Positions 50,451 through 59,930 of a stretch of DNA of 64,000 nt are shown here, one piece after another. The notes beneath the pieces are model-generated. The model saw nothing but the letters and a program-made list of their open reading frames with translations, had not been told where the DNA came from and ran no database searches. The number at the start of each line of letters is the position of its first letter. The stretch's first letter is position 1. The position numbers and the translations under genes were made by a program. This DNA is from Thermoguttaceae bacterium (GTDB lineage Bacteria; Planctomycetota; Planctomycetia; Pirellulales; Thermoguttaceae): NCBI GenBank assembly GCA_017447745.1, contig JAFSMW010000041.1, positions 32,255 through 96,254 of the forward strand, given 5' to 3'.

Positions 50451-50543
50451 ATGATGCGAGATTATCCCTATACGGGTTCGATTCCTGTTTCTCCTGGAGC
50501 GGGCGTTCTGTTTGAACATTATAAGGGAATTACTCGTAACTGA
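50451..50543 (+). CDS. 30-aa small ORF with promoter and ribosome binding site
   Basis: ATG follows AGGAAAAAC within a few bases and stands just behind a sigma70-type promoter. Product: a 30-residue peptide starting MMRDYPYTGSIPV and ending EHYKGITRN. I do not recognise it. The HYKG near the end recalls the opening of DUF1653 proteins, so it could be a truncated remnant. It could equally be a leader peptide for lysS, which starts 50 nt downstream. No membrane or signal segment. Confidence 0.35.
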   Translation: MMRDYPYTGSIPVSPGAGVLFEHYKGITRN

Positions 50544-50594
50544 TAACTGTAATTATTAGTTCTACTATAACAATACACAACCTTTAACAAAATC

Positions 50595-52094
50595 ATGGCT
50601 AAGGAAGCAGTAACTGGAGCTGCGGCGTTGGAAGCGGCTCGACGAGAAAAGATGCGGCGTTTGGAAGAATTGGGCATCGACCCGTGGGGTCAGCGCTACG
50701 ACGGCGCGATGCCGATTGCAGAAATCCGCGCTCGAGAATCGGAAATTATCGAAGTCCCTTCTCAGGTAGAAGGTCAGCCGGCGGAACATCACGGACCGCA
50801 AGTCAACGCGGCTGGACGCATTATTCTGATGCGCCCGTCTGGAAAAGTCATTTGGCTCAACATTCAGGATAAAACCGGACGCATCCAGGTCATGATTGGC
50901 AAATCTCAAATAGGGGAAGAGAATTTCCCCATTGCCAAGTGCTTTGACTTGGGAGACATCATCGGCGTTGAAGGCGAGTTCGTTAAAACCCGCACCGGCG
51001 AACTGACGATTTTCGCGTCTAAAATTACGTTCCTGACGAAGTGCCTCACTCCGCCGCCGGAGAAGTTCCACGGCATGACGGATCCGGAACTGTGCCAGCG
51101 TCAGCGATACGTTGACCTCATCTACGGCGAAGGTACAATGGAACGCTTCCTGCGCCGCAGTGCGATTCTTAAGTCTTTGCGTCAAACTCTTGACGAAGAA
51201 GGGTTTACGGAAGTCGAAGGTCCGACTCTGCACGCGATTGCCGGCGGCGCCGCGGCTCGTCCGTTTGTAACTCATCACAACGCTCTGGACATTGATCTGT
51301 ACATGCGAATCGCTTTGGAACTTCATCTGAAGCGGCTTCTGGTCGGCGGCATGGAACGCGTTTACGAAATCGGGCGCGTCTACCGCAACGAGGGCATCGA
51401 CATTCGCCACAATCCGGAGTTCACGCTGACGGAAATCTATCAGGCGTACGGCAACTACGAAACCATGATGGACTTGACGGAAAAGATTATCGTCAACGCC
51501 ATTAAGGCGACTGGACAGAGCTTCGTTTTGCCGTGGAAAGACGGCACAATTGACTTTACGCCGCCCTTTGCCCGCCGCAAGTATTTGGACTTGGTTAAGG
51601 AAGCGACAGGCGTCGACCCGGCTGACACCGCAGCGATGGCTCAGTACGCCGCCTCGATTGGTCTGGAAACGGCTGGCAAGCACCCGGACGTCATTCTCAA
51701 CGAGGTTTTCGAGGAAAAAGTCGAACCGACGCTCGATCAGCCGACGTTCGTCTACGATTACCCGGCTTCCATCTGCCCGTTGACCAAGCGCAAGCGATCC
51801 AACCCGGCTATTGCCGAACGTTTTGAGATGTTCGTCAAGAGCATGGAACTGGCGAACGCCTATACGGAACTCAACGATCCGGACTTGCAGGAAAAGCTGT
51901 TTTCGCAGCAGCTGGAAGGGCTTCCGGAAGAAGAATCGATGGCGAAAATGGACACCGACTTCATTCGCGCCTTGCGAAACGGCATGCCGCCCGCCGGCGG
52001 ATTGGGAATCGGCATTGACCGCCTTGTCATGCTGTTGACCAACTCGCAGTCCATTCGCGACATTATCCTGTTCCCGCTCCTTCGTCCAGAATGA
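50595..52094 (+). CDS. lysS: Lysyl-tRNA synthetase, class II
   Basis: 499 aa, the normal length. Charges tRNA-Lys with lysine at the cost of ATP. The OB-fold anticodon-binding domain is about 55-150 (GRIILMRPSGKVIWLNIQD). The class II core follows: motif 2 VYRNEGIDIRHNPEFTLTEIYQAYG (about 260-285), and motif 3 GGLGIGIDRLVMLLTNSQSIRDIILFPLLRP at the C-terminus. No class I signature. No Shine-Dalgarno sequence is visible. The following ABC permease starts 29 nt downstream, directly after an AACCACTCACCACTCCC repeat, so cotranscription with the lipoprotein export genes is possible. This order, lysS then LolC/E and LolD, is common in planctomycetes. Confidence 0.97.
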   Translation: MAKEAVTGAAALEAARREKMRRLEELGIDPWGQRYDGAMPIAEIRARESEIIEVPSQVEGQPAEHHGPQVNAAGRIILMRPSGKVIWLNIQDKTGRIQVMIGKSQIGEENFPIAKCFDLGDIIGVEGEFVKTRTGELTIFASKITFLTKCLTPPPEKFHGMTDPELCQRQRYVDLIYGEGTMERFLRRSAILKSLRQTLDEEGFTEVEGPTLHAIAGGAAARPFVTHHNALDIDLYMRIALELHLKRLLVGGMERVYEIGRVYRNEGIDIRHNPEFTLTEIYQAYGNYETMMDLTEKIIVNAIKATGQSFVLPWKDGTIDFTPPFARRKYLDLVKEATGVDPADTAAMAQYAASIGLETAGKHPDVILNEVFEEKVEPTLDQPTFVYDYPASICPLTKRKRSNPAIAERFEMFVKSMELANAYTELNDPDLQEKLFSQQLEGLPEEESMAKMDTDFIRALRNGMPPAGGLGIGIDRLVMLLTNSQSIRDIILFPLLRPE

Positions 52095-52122
52095 TTAAAC
52101 CTAACCACTCACCACTCCCAAT

Positions 52123-54267
52123 ATGTACAAACTCAAGCTTTGCCTTCGCTATCTCCGTACCAGAATGCTGCTGGCATTTACCGTGCTATGCATTATGCTC
52201 GGCGTTGGCGTCATGATAGTTGTCAACGGCGTAATGGCGGGCTTTTCGCATGAAATGCGCGACCGCATGCATGGCGTTTTGTCCGATGTAACGCTGGAGT
52301 CGTGGAGCGCCAGCGGCTTTCCAGACGCTCAGCTTCACATGGAGCGCATTCGCAAAGTTTGCGGCGATAAAATTGCCTCTATGACGCCGTTGTGTCAATC
52401 GCAAGGGCTTGTCTCGTTTCAGATTGGTCAGGACTGGATTCATCAGCCGGTTTACATTATCGGCATAGATCCGGATGGAGAAAATGAATCCAAGGATTTT
52501 GGAAAGTATTTTCAGCATCCTCTCAATCGGGAAAAATTTAGTTTTGAGTTGCGGGAAGACGGTTACGAACAGTCGTCCGACCCGAATCATCCTCGCGAAC
52601 AGCTCAAGGACGCTGGGTGGAAGTATCGACGAAATCTTATCGTCCAGCCGGAAATCATCCGCGAACCGATAACCGATCCCGCTGCCGAACTCAAAAGAAT
52701 AAACGCTCAGCAAGAACAGGCTCCGCCGTCAGTTCCGCAAAATACTGAGCCTGTTTCGTCTGGGATGTCTCCTCAGACTAACCCTCAGCCGGAAACTTCA
52801 AATAATCTCCAGACAGAGACGTCGAATATTTCGCAGCCTGAAACAGCGGATTCGTTGCCGTCGTTGCCGCCTCCGATAGAAGAACAAACGGAGCAGAAAT
52901 CCGACGTTCCGCCACCGATTCCGGAAATTCCGTCAACACCCCCTTCTCAGGGAGCTGACGCTTCGGGAATGCCGAATTCAATTACGCCCAAACAGCAGAC
53001 GCCTTCGTTATCGGAGGAAAGTCAAGACGATGAGCCAAAGGCGTTTCCCAGTCCTCATAACAGCGATGAACCGCAAGCTGTCAGAAACATCTCTGGAAAA
53101 TCGGCAGTCAAAGTTCAGGCGAATTATCCGCCCGCCACGGAGACGTCGGCTGACAATCCTGCTGACGGTACGGTTGTTTTGCCAGAGCTTCCTTCAGATC
53201 CCCATGCGGAAAACGAGGCTCTGGAACGGGAATCGGCGCAGCAGACTCCGCTTCCCATGGCGTCCCAGCCCAGCGGATTTGTTTCCAATATAGAAAACGA
53301 CCCGATAACCGCGCCTCAGAAAGACGAATCGGGAAGCGCTATTAACGACCCGTTCAACCAGTTCCGCAAGCCGGAAAACGTTCATGTTTTCGACCCGCGC
53401 AAAGAACAGCACACGGGCATGATTATGGGAATATCGCTGGCGTCAATTCGAACCTCCGATGGTAAAGAAAAGTTTTACTGTTGGCCGGGTAGAGACGTCA
53501 AATTGACGATGGCAAGCGCGTCCATGCCGCCCAAGGGGATTACTGACAATTTTACCGTTGTTGACATCTACGAAAGCAAGATGAGCGAATTCGATTCCCA
53601 GTTTGTATTTATTCCTTTGGACGCCATGCAGCGTTTGCGAGCCATGTTCGACCCGATTTCCAATAAAGGCATGGTAAACGCGATTCGAATCAAGCTCAAA
53701 GACGAAAAAGACGGACCGATGGTTCGGGATTTGCTCAAAGAGGAGTTCAATTCTCCGGATCGGGAACTGTACAAAATTCAAACCTGGCAGGATCAACGAA
53801 GCAACCTGTTGTCAGCGGTTGAGATGGAACGATCCATTATGAACGTTCTGCTGTTTTTGATTATTGCCGTTTGCGGTTTTTCCATCATGACAATCTTTTT
53901 GATGATTGTTTCGGAAAAGGTCAAAGACATCGGCATTCTTCGCGCTTTGGGAGCGTCCGCGCTAGGAATCATGTCGGTATTTTTGATTTACGGACTGTTG
54001 CTGGGAATTGTCGGTTCGGTATTTGGCGTTATTGGCGGTCTTATATTCCTGGATAACATCAATCCAATTGCAGACTGCTTGTCGAGCCTGACAGGGCGTC
54101 AGGTTTTTCCCCCTGACATTTATTATTTTTACAAGATTCCCACTTGCGTTGAGTGGCAAACCATTGTTTGGATTGTTATTGGGACGATTACAGTAACGGT
54201 TTTAGCCAGTGTGTTTCCTGCATGGCGCGCCGCGTCAATGCAGCCGGTAGAAACGCTGAGAAGTTAA
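52123..54267 (+). CDS. LolC/LolE-like ABC permease with a long disordered periplasmic insert
   Basis: 714 aa. FtsX/LolE-type permease: membrane helix about 15-37, then a large periplasmic region, then three helices near 575-595, 625-655 and 680-705. The first periplasmic part (GFSHEMRDRMHGVLSDVTLES) and the last (FNVHVFDPRKEQ..., DIYESKMSEFDSQFVFIPLDAMQRL) match LolC/E. Between about residues 190 and 430 lies a Pro/Gln/Ser/Glu-rich stretch of about 240 residues with no folded domain visible, not seen in standard LolC/E. LolCDE releases lipoproteins from the inner membrane for transfer to the outer membrane. Pairs with the LolD-like ATPase 96 bp downstream. Confidence 0.88.
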   Translation: MYKLKLCLRYLRTRMLLAFTVLCIMLGVGVMIVVNGVMAGFSHEMRDRMHGVLSDVTLESWSASGFPDAQLHMERIRKVCGDKIASMTPLCQSQGLVSFQIGQDWIHQPVYIIGIDPDGENESKDFGKYFQHPLNREKFSFELREDGYEQSSDPNHPREQLKDAGWKYRRNLIVQPEIIREPITDPAAELKRINAQQEQAPPSVPQNTEPVSSGMSPQTNPQPETSNNLQTETSNISQPETADSLPSLPPPIEEQTEQKSDVPPPIPEIPSTPPSQGADASGMPNSITPKQQTPSLSEESQDDEPKAFPSPHNSDEPQAVRNISGKSAVKVQANYPPATETSADNPADGTVVLPELPSDPHAENEALERESAQQTPLPMASQPSGFVSNIENDPITAPQKDESGSAINDPFNQFRKPENVHVFDPRKEQHTGMIMGISLASIRTSDGKEKFYCWPGRDVKLTMASASMPPKGITDNFTVVDIYESKMSEFDSQFVFIPLDAMQRLRAMFDPISNKGMVNAIRIKLKDEKDGPMVRDLLKEEFNSPDRELYKIQTWQDQRSNLLSAVEMERSIMNVLLFLIIAVCGFSIMTIFLMIVSEKVKDIGILRALGASALGIMSVFLIYGLLLGIVGSVFGVIGGLIFLDNINPIADCLSSLTGRQVFPPDIYYFYKIPTCVEWQTIVWIVIGTITVTVLASVFPAWRAASMQPVETLRS

Positions 54268-54270
54268 AAG

Positions 54271-54350
<80 letters not shown>

Positions 54351-54363
54351 AAAACCCTAAAAT

Positions 54364-55941
54364 ATGAACGAACAGGAAAAGCTGAAAAGACTGATGGAAT
54401 ATTCGCGCCAATTGGCGCAGCAAAGCGCTGCGGACTCCAACCCGTCCGAATCGTCTTCAGCCGCGTCGGCAATCAAGCTGGATTTGTCTCCTGTATCGGA
54501 CAATGCAAATCCTGACTCCTCCTCAAGCTCAATGTCTGATCCGTTGTCTGCGCCTGAAATATCCATGCCGAATCTGACCGCCGACTGGGATTCAATCTGG
54601 AATTCTGGCAGATTTGGTCAGACGCAATCGCCGCCTGAACCGAATTCGAGTTATTCGCTTAGCAATAACCAGCCGCCCCGTCAGACTCAATCTCAGTATT
54701 CTGCGTCATCGAATGCGAATCCTCCTCGAGTTGGAGGCGAAGGCATGAAGCCTCGCTCCGCCAATCCCGACGCTAACGCTAATTCAGGCGGTAGAACCAG
54801 CGCGTCTGAGGTTGACGACGACCAGTACAATTGGACTCGAACCCGGTCAACGCTTCGCGCCGCCAAAGGAGCTGTTGAATCATACGAGCGCTCGTTAACT
54901 CATCCAAACGATTTCAATTCAGACAACGATTCGCGATTCATCAGACCAATTGACGAAGTTATAAGGCAAAACGCAGAGGAAGACGAATCTGCCGCGTCAT
55001 CAGACCGTACTGGAAAATCGGTTCATTTTACGGCAAACGATTTTGTTGGCGCTAATCCTTCCGATAAGAAACCGTCTGAACAATCAACGCGATCTTTGTC
55101 CAGATCTTCAGGAACAATGCGACCCTCAAACCCCAATTCAAGTCAAGAGCCTTCATCCGTTAATGCAGCAGTAAACCACAATACGCTGCCCAGCGACACT
55201 TCCGGTTCGTTGGCTCCAAAGCCCGCTCGTTCAGAAGTTGCCTTGCCATCGCAAAAAATTATTGCTTCTGTTAAGCATTTATATAAAAGTTTTACCCGCG
55301 GCGGAATCACCGTTCCGGTTTTACAAGACCTTTCGTTTGACATTGCTCGAGGAGAATTTACCGCTATTATTGGACAAAGCGGTTCAGGGAAATCCACGCT
55401 CCTCAACGCGATCGGGTTGTTGTGCAACATAGACGCCGGCGAGATTATCTATGAAAACAGGCGTATTGACAACCTTTTTTCATGGCAAAAAGACAAAATT
55501 CGCAACCACGATTTTGGGTTGGTATTCCAGTTTTATCATCTCTTGCCGGAGTTTACGCTGCTGGAAAACATCCTTATGCCGATTATGGTTCGATTGTCTC
55601 CCTTTGAATGGCTGATAAATAAACGAAAGTACCGGCTTCGTGCAATGGAACTGATTCATCGAGTTGGACTGGAACATCGGGTTAAACACAAGCCGCGAGA
55701 GCTGTCCGGCGGAGAAATGCAGCGAGCCGCTATTGCCAGAGCGCTCATTACGTCGCCAAGACTGCTTTTGGCGGACGAGCCGACAGGCAACCTCGATCAG
55801 AGAACCGGGCGGGAAATATTGGAACTGCTGTATTCATTACAGCGAGAAGAGAAACTTACCATTCTCATGGTAACTCACGACCCAATAATTGCTCAAGAAG
55901 CGGACAGAATGTATAAACTTTCTGAAGGAAAGTTGTTATAA
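54364..55941 (+). CDS. LolD-like ABC ATPase with a 295-residue disordered N-terminus
   Basis: 525 aa, more than twice a normal LolD (about 230). The C-terminal ATPase (about 298-525) is complete: Walker A GQSGSGKSTLLNAIG (near 341), Q-loop FQFYHLLPEFTLLENILMP, signature [15 protein letters not shown] (near 447), Walker B LLLADEPTGNLDQRTGRE, and His switch VTHDP. Residues ~1-295 are Ser/Asn/Pro/Asp-rich, without predicted structure or similarity to any domain I know. No Shine-Dalgarno sequence; the ATG sits at a repeat array, and an internal start for the bare ATPase is not obvious, so the extension is likely translated. Works with the upstream permease in lipoprotein release. Confidence 0.88.
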   Translation: MNEQEKLKRLMEYSRQLAQQSAADSNPSESSSAASAIKLDLSPVSDNANPDSSSSSMSDPLSAPEISMPNLTADWDSIWNSGRFGQTQSPPEPNSSYSLSNNQPPRQTQSQYSASSNANPPRVGGEGMKPRSANPDANANSGGRTSASEVDDDQYNWTRTRSTLRAAKGAVESYERSLTHPNDFNSDNDSRFIRPIDEVIRQNAEEDESAASSDRTGKSVHFTANDFVGANPSDKKPSEQSTRSLSRSSGTMRPSNPNSSQEPSSVNAAVNHNTLPSDTSGSLAPKPARSEVALPSQKIIASVKHLYKSFTRGGITVPVLQDLSFDIARGEFTAIIGQSGSGKSTLLNAIGLLCNIDAGEIIYENRRIDNLFSWQKDKIRNHDFGLVFQFYHLLPEFTLLENILMPIMVRLSPFEWLINKRKYRLRAMELIHRVGLEHRVKHKPRELSGGEMQRAAIARALITSPRLLLADEPTGNLDQRTGREILELLYSLQREEKLTILMVTHDPIIAQEADRMYKLSEGKLL

Positions 55942-55949
55942 TAGAGAGA

Positions 55950-56128
55950 AAAGTGGTTAGTGGTTAGTACGCAAGCGCTCATCTAACTTACAACTAACCA
56001 CTTACACCGTGGGTTGAAACCCACGGCTAGTGATATTGAACCGCTAACGCGGTTCTAGCGGATGCGCTTCGCGCCTATTCCCTACTTACCACTTACCACT
56101 CCCTATTCCCCACTCCCTACTCACTTTA
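55950..56128. repeat. Repeat cluster between the LolD-like gene and the peptide-binding protein
   Basis: Three families in a row: GTGGTTAGTGGTTAGT hairpin with ACTAACCACTTAC (55954-56004), CCGTGGGTTGAAACCCACGG palindrome with ACCGCTAACGCGGTTCTAGC (56007-56060), and CCCTATTCCCCACTCCC heptamers (56075-56125) that end about 12 nt before the ATG at 56138. Confidence 0.8.
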
Positions 56129-56137
56129 ACCATAAGT

Positions 56138-58396
56138 ATGAAACGAATCCTCACAGCGTTGTTTTTATTGTCGTTTATGTTGATCGTCGGATGCGAATTT
56201 CCAGACGATGAAACTCCGCAGCTGAACAAATCAGACGAAAACACTGCTGCTGAAAGCGAGGACGCTTCAGCAGACGAACAACCAACTGCCGCGGGAGAGA
56301 CGAAAAAGGATAAACTCGTCTTGGGCAACATGCTCGAACCGTTTACGCCCCCGACGCTGGAAGAGCTCAACGCTCAGGCAAAAGAGCAGGGCGGTTGGGT
56401 TGTCAATCCGGTTAAGGACGGGTCGAAGCTGGTATATCAATATCTCAATGGAGAGCCGGCGCCCACGACGGTCAAAGAGGCTCTGAATCTGGTAAACGAT
56501 TCTCCCGAAAACAACAATAAGATTCGTCATACGCTGGGGCGTCTCCCGGAAAACGAGGCGAAAGAAGTCGATTACGAACAAACGCTGGTTCGTCAGTCGC
56601 CGTCAGACGCCAAAAGCGTCAATCCGATCATGATGAGTTCTGTAACGGAATTCGATTTGGCGAATTTGATGTCAATCGGGATCATGTCGCATACTTACGA
56701 CACGATGGAAAGCTACGCTCCCAAAGACACGGTTCTGGAATGGAAGACCATGCCTGACCGCTATTGCGACATGTTTATTTTGCGAGACGATATTACGTGG
56801 TCTGACGGCGAGCCGTTTACCGCCTACGACATTGAGTTCTCGTTCAAGCTCATCATGACGCGCGAAGTTCCTACGCCCGCCATGCGAAGCGGAACGGATC
56901 AGATTAAAGCCTGCGTCGCCTACGATAAAAACACTCTTGTGTTCTTCCATAAAGAGCCGTTGGTTACAAACACGTTGAATATGAACTTTGCGGTTATTCC
57001 AAAGCATATTTATGAAAAATCCTGGACTGAAGACCCGACGTTGACTGGCGCTCAACACATTAAATGGGAGAACGATCCCGTTGTTGCCGGTCCGTACAAG
57101 ATTACAAAACGCGTTACCAATCAGTATATTGAGTTGGAAGCGCGTGAAGATTACTATATGTACAATGGCAAACAGGTTCGAGACAAGCCGTATTTCAAAA
57201 AGGTTCGCATCAACATTATTCCATCTTCCGAAATTGCGTTAATGGCAATGAAGCGCGGCGATTTGGACTATATGCAAATTGATTTTAACCAATGGGACAC
57301 TCAAACGAACGATGCCCAGTTTTATGAGAAGTGCACCAAGGTTCAAGCGGTTGAATGGACGTCGTTCCATTTTTGCTGGAATTTGAAAACCCAGTATTTT
57401 GAAGACAAACGCGTTCGTCAGGCGATGTCCTACGCCTTTGATTACAAGGAAATGTTTGACGTCATTCTGTTCAATCTGGCGGAACCGTCCTGCGGAATTT
57501 ATCATCCGCTCAATCCGGCGTTTCCCAAAGACGCCAAGCCGCCGTATCAACAAGACCTTGTCAAAGCAATTCAACTGCTCAAAGAAGCCGGGTGGGAAGA
57601 TCACGACGGCGACGGCATTCTGGACAAGTACGTAACCGCCGGGGCGATGATTCATAACAATGAGATCTTTATTGTCAAGGGCGGAAAGAGATTTCCTGTC
57701 AGCAGCGGATGGCCGTTGTGGGGCGGCGACAAGGCAAAAGAAATCGTCGCTAAAGACGGCAAGCGATACGTTATCGAAGACGGTAAAACATACATAATTT
57801 CCGGAGATACAAAAACGGAAGTCAAGGAAGGCGAAGATTCAATCGTTCTCAACGCGGATCATATTGTTTTAGCCAGCGGTAAAAAAATGGAACTGCCGCA
57901 GTATTATCTTCCCTTTGAATTTACGCTCTACTGCAACAACTCCTCGTCAATCGCTCTGCAGATTTGCGAGTTGATGATGCAGTGCCTTAAATCCATCGGG
58001 GTGGCGTGCAACGTTCGTCCAGTTGAATTTACGACGTTGATGCAAAAAGAACAGTGTCACGAATTTGAAGCTGCTTTAGGCGGCTGGGGAGCCGGCACTG
58101 ACCCGGACACGTCCCAAAACATCTGGGGAACCGGAAAGGACAGAAATTACGGCTACTATTCCAACAAGGATGTTGACAGATTGTTCATAGAAGGCAAGCA
58201 TGAATACGACCGCGCCAAGCGAATGGCAATTTACGGTCAAATTCACAATATTATTTATGACGAACAACCATATACGTTTTTATACTGCCGCAACGCGTTT
58301 TACGCTGTCAGCAAGCGCATTCGCGGCTACGGCTTTTATCCCCGCGGGATAATCGAAGGCAACATTTGGGCGCCGAAAGAAGAGGAAAGGCAGTAG
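56138..58396 (+). CDS. Peptide ABC transporter substrate-binding lipoprotein (SBP_bac_5)
   Basis: 752 aa. Lipoprotein signal ending in LIVGC with Cys19 as the lipidation site. Acidic linker (about 20-60), then the Bac_5 fold of oligopeptide-binding proteins: the motif DITWSDGEPFTAYDIEFSFKL (about 225-245), VAGPYKI, VRQAMSYAFDYKEMFD (about 430), and a Phe/Tyr-rich C-terminal lobe. Between the calcium-loop-like DHDGDGILDKY (about 488-498) and the phrase PFEFTLYC (about 590) there is a ~90-residue insert of short beta strands (KDGKRYVIEDGKTYIISGDT) absent from standard members. It should deliver peptides to the permease encoded next; no second permease or ATPase follows here. The last codons and TAG stop are repeat sequence. 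Confidence 0.88.
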   Translation: MKRILTALFLLSFMLIVGCEFPDDETPQLNKSDENTAAESEDASADEQPTAAGETKKDKLVLGNMLEPFTPPTLEELNAQAKEQGGWVVNPVKDGSKLVYQYLNGEPAPTTVKEALNLVNDSPENNNKIRHTLGRLPENEAKEVDYEQTLVRQSPSDAKSVNPIMMSSVTEFDLANLMSIGIMSHTYDTMESYAPKDTVLEWKTMPDRYCDMFILRDDITWSDGEPFTAYDIEFSFKLIMTREVPTPAMRSGTDQIKACVAYDKNTLVFFHKEPLVTNTLNMNFAVIPKHIYEKSWTEDPTLTGAQHIKWENDPVVAGPYKITKRVTNQYIELEAREDYYMYNGKQVRDKPYFKKVRINIIPSSEIALMAMKRGDLDYMQIDFNQWDTQTNDAQFYEKCTKVQAVEWTSFHFCWNLKTQYFEDKRVRQAMSYAFDYKEMFDVILFNLAEPSCGIYHPLNPAFPKDAKPPYQQDLVKAIQLLKEAGWEDHDGDGILDKYVTAGAMIHNNEIFIVKGGKRFPVSSGWPLWGGDKAKEIVAKDGKRYVIEDGKTYIISGDTKTEVKEGEDSIVLNADHIVLASGKKMELPQYYLPFEFTLYCNNSSSIALQICELMMQCLKSIGVACNVRPVEFTTLMQKEQCHEFEAALGGWGAGTDPDTSQNIWGTGKDRNYGYYSNKDVDRLFIEGKHEYDRAKRMAIYGQIHNIIYDEQPYTFLYCRNAFYAVSKRIRGYGFYPRGIIEGNIWAPKEEERQ

Positions 58397-58640
58397 GCAG
58401 TAGGCAATAGTGTTTCGCCTATGGCGAATTTAAAAAACTACTCCCTATTCCCTATTGCCTTAATACTCCTACAGCCTAAACTATAGCCTATTGACTAATC
58501 CCTTAATCCTCCTACTGCCTACTGCCTATTGCCCCGTGGGTTAAAACCCACGGCTACTGATATTGAACCGCTACGCGGTTCTAGCGGAGGCGCAAAGCGC
58601 TTCACAAACTACTGCCTACTGCCTATTGCCTACTGCCTAA
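58389..58640. repeat. Repeat cluster between the peptide-binding protein and its permease
   Basis: AGGCAGTAGGC array overlapping the upstream stop codon, then CTATTCCCTATTGCC and CCTACTGCC arrays, a CCGTGGGTTAAAACCCACGG palindrome (58533-58552), an ACCGCTACGCGGT palindrome (58568-58580), and a last TACTGCC array that ends a few bases before the permease start at 58647. Confidence 0.85.
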
Positions 58641-58646
58641 TTTACC

Positions 58647-59696
58647 ATGTTTCAATATTTCCTCAAACGACTTGTTCTGGCGTGTATCACGCTGTTTTTC
58701 ATTACGTTTATCGTTTACGGTCTGGTTCGCGCCATGCCGGGGTCTCCTGTTATGCTTGAAGAAGGTTTTGACCCGAACCGGAGCATGTCGGAAGCCGACC
58801 GAAAAGAACGCGAGAAGTATTTTGCGCTCGATAAACCGTGGTATGTCGGATACTTTGTCTGGGCGGGACGTCTGTCTCCTGTCGTTTTGCAGGTTCAAGA
58901 GAAAGCCCCGTACCTTCGCTGGCCGATTATTCGATTCAAAGCAATGGACTTGGGAATGTCGTCTCGAGAAAAAACGCCTGTTTCTCAATCCATTTGGAAA
59001 CGATTGGGCGCGACCATGCAGCTGTCGATTGTATCATTGCTGATAACGTACATGCTTTCAATTCCCATTGGCTTGTATTCGTCCGTTCATCGCGGACAGA
59101 AGCGGGAACGCATTTTGAGTCTGTTCCTGTACGGTTTGTACTCCTTCCCGTCGTTTGTGGCGGCGTTGCTGTTATTGCTGGTATTTTATCAGAACATGCC
59201 CTTTGACTGGCTTAAGCTGGAACCCGGTCTTCACAGCGACAATTACGATAGTTTGTCCTTCTTTGGAAAACTGGGCGACAGCTTCAAACACATGCTCTTG
59301 CCGACGCTGTGCTATTCGTACGGGTCTCTGGCGTATTTGAGCCGGTTTATCAAGTCGAACATGGAAGAAGTCGTTCGACAGGACTACATCCGCACCGCGC
59401 GCGCCAAAGGCGTCAGCCCGCGAAACGTTACGCTTCATCACGCGTTCAGAAACACGCTCATTCCGTTCGTTACCTTGCTGGGCATGTCGCTGCCGGGTCT
59501 GGTCGGCGGCTCCGTCATTCTGGAAAACATTTTCCGCTGGCCGGGCATCGGTCAGCTGTTCCTCGACGCGATTACCTGGCGAGACCACTTCCTGATCATG
59601 GGACTGGTTTTGATGTTCTCGACGCTAACCCTGCTGGGACAGCTTCTGGCGGACATGCTTTACAGCGTCGTCGACCCGCGAGTTGTCGTCAAATAA
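58647..59696 (+). CDS. Peptide ABC transporter permease (DppB/OppB type)
   Basis: 349 aa with six membrane helices. N-terminus MFQYFLKRLVLACITLFFITFIVYGLVRAMPGSPV is typical of DppB/OppB, as is the EAA-type loop (DYIRTARAKGVSPRNVTLHHAFRNTLIPFVT, about 245-275) that contacts the ATPase, and the final FRWPGIGQLFLDAI...DMLYSVVDPRV. Inner membrane. It forms a heterodimer with a DppC-type permease in known systems; that partner and the ATPases are not in this window, so the operon is split or the rest lies elsewhere. The ATG follows a repeat array without a Shine-Dalgarno sequence. Confidence 0.93.
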   Translation: MFQYFLKRLVLACITLFFITFIVYGLVRAMPGSPVMLEEGFDPNRSMSEADRKEREKYFALDKPWYVGYFVWAGRLSPVVLQVQEKAPYLRWPIIRFKAMDLGMSSREKTPVSQSIWKRLGATMQLSIVSLLITYMLSIPIGLYSSVHRGQKRERILSLFLYGLYSFPSFVAALLLLLVFYQNMPFDWLKLEPGLHSDNYDSLSFFGKLGDSFKHMLLPTLCYSYGSLAYLSRFIKSNMEEVVRQDYIRTARAKGVSPRNVTLHHAFRNTLIPFVTLLGMSLPGLVGGSVILENIFRWPGIGQLFLDAITWRDHFLIMGLVLMFSTLTLLGQLLADMLYSVVDPRVVVK

Positions 59697-59765
59697 AATA
59701 TTGGCGAGCCACGGGTGTTAACCCGTGGGTGTGAAGCGCAGCGGCGCCTTGCTATCGGGGGCGCC

Positions 59766-59793
59766 TTGATTAATTTTGAAAATGTGCTATCAT
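59766..59793 (+). promoter_or_regulatory. tRNA-Leu promoter
   Basis: TTGATT, 16-nt spacer, TATCAT, with an extended TG element before the -10; 12 nt ahead of the tRNA 5' end. A GCCACGGGTGTTAACCCGTGG palindrome (59706-59727) lies upstream. Confidence 0.65.
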
Positions 59794-59805
59794 AACGATA
59801 ACAAT

Positions 59806-59889
59806 GCCCGGGTGGCGGAATGGCAGACGCTGGGGATTTAAAATCCCCTGACCGCTAAGGTCGTGAGGGTTCGATCCCCTCTCCGGGTA
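59806..59889 (+). tRNA. tRNA-Leu (anticodon UAA)
   Basis: Acceptor arms GCCCGGG and TCCGGGT pair (G-T at the ends), anticodon stem GGGGA/TCCCC with loop TTTAAAA (anticodon TAA), a long variable arm (class II tRNA), and T-loop GGTTCGATCCC. The 3' CCA is not encoded. Confidence 0.95.
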
Positions 59890-59894
59890 TACTT

Positions 59895-59930
59895 AACGCC
59901 TTGCAAGAAATTGCAAGGCGTTGTTGTTTT
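59895..59930 (+). terminator. tRNA-Leu terminator
   Basis: Perfect 12-bp stem AACGCCTTGCAA/TTGCAAGGCGTT with GAAA loop (59895-59922), followed by GTTGTTTTCTT. Confidence 0.85.

Noticed and set aside
50460..50505. tRNA-like T-arm (GGGTTCGATTCC)
   Set aside because: Only the T arm is present; there is no matching acceptor, D arm or anticodon arm at the right distance.
58389..58640. Heptamer arrays as a possible CRISPR array
   Set aside because: Units are 7 bp and contiguous with no unique spacers of constant length, and no cas genes are present.
56138..59696. Complete oligopeptide ABC operon
   Set aside because: Only the binding protein and one permease are present; a tRNA gene and noncoding DNA follow.
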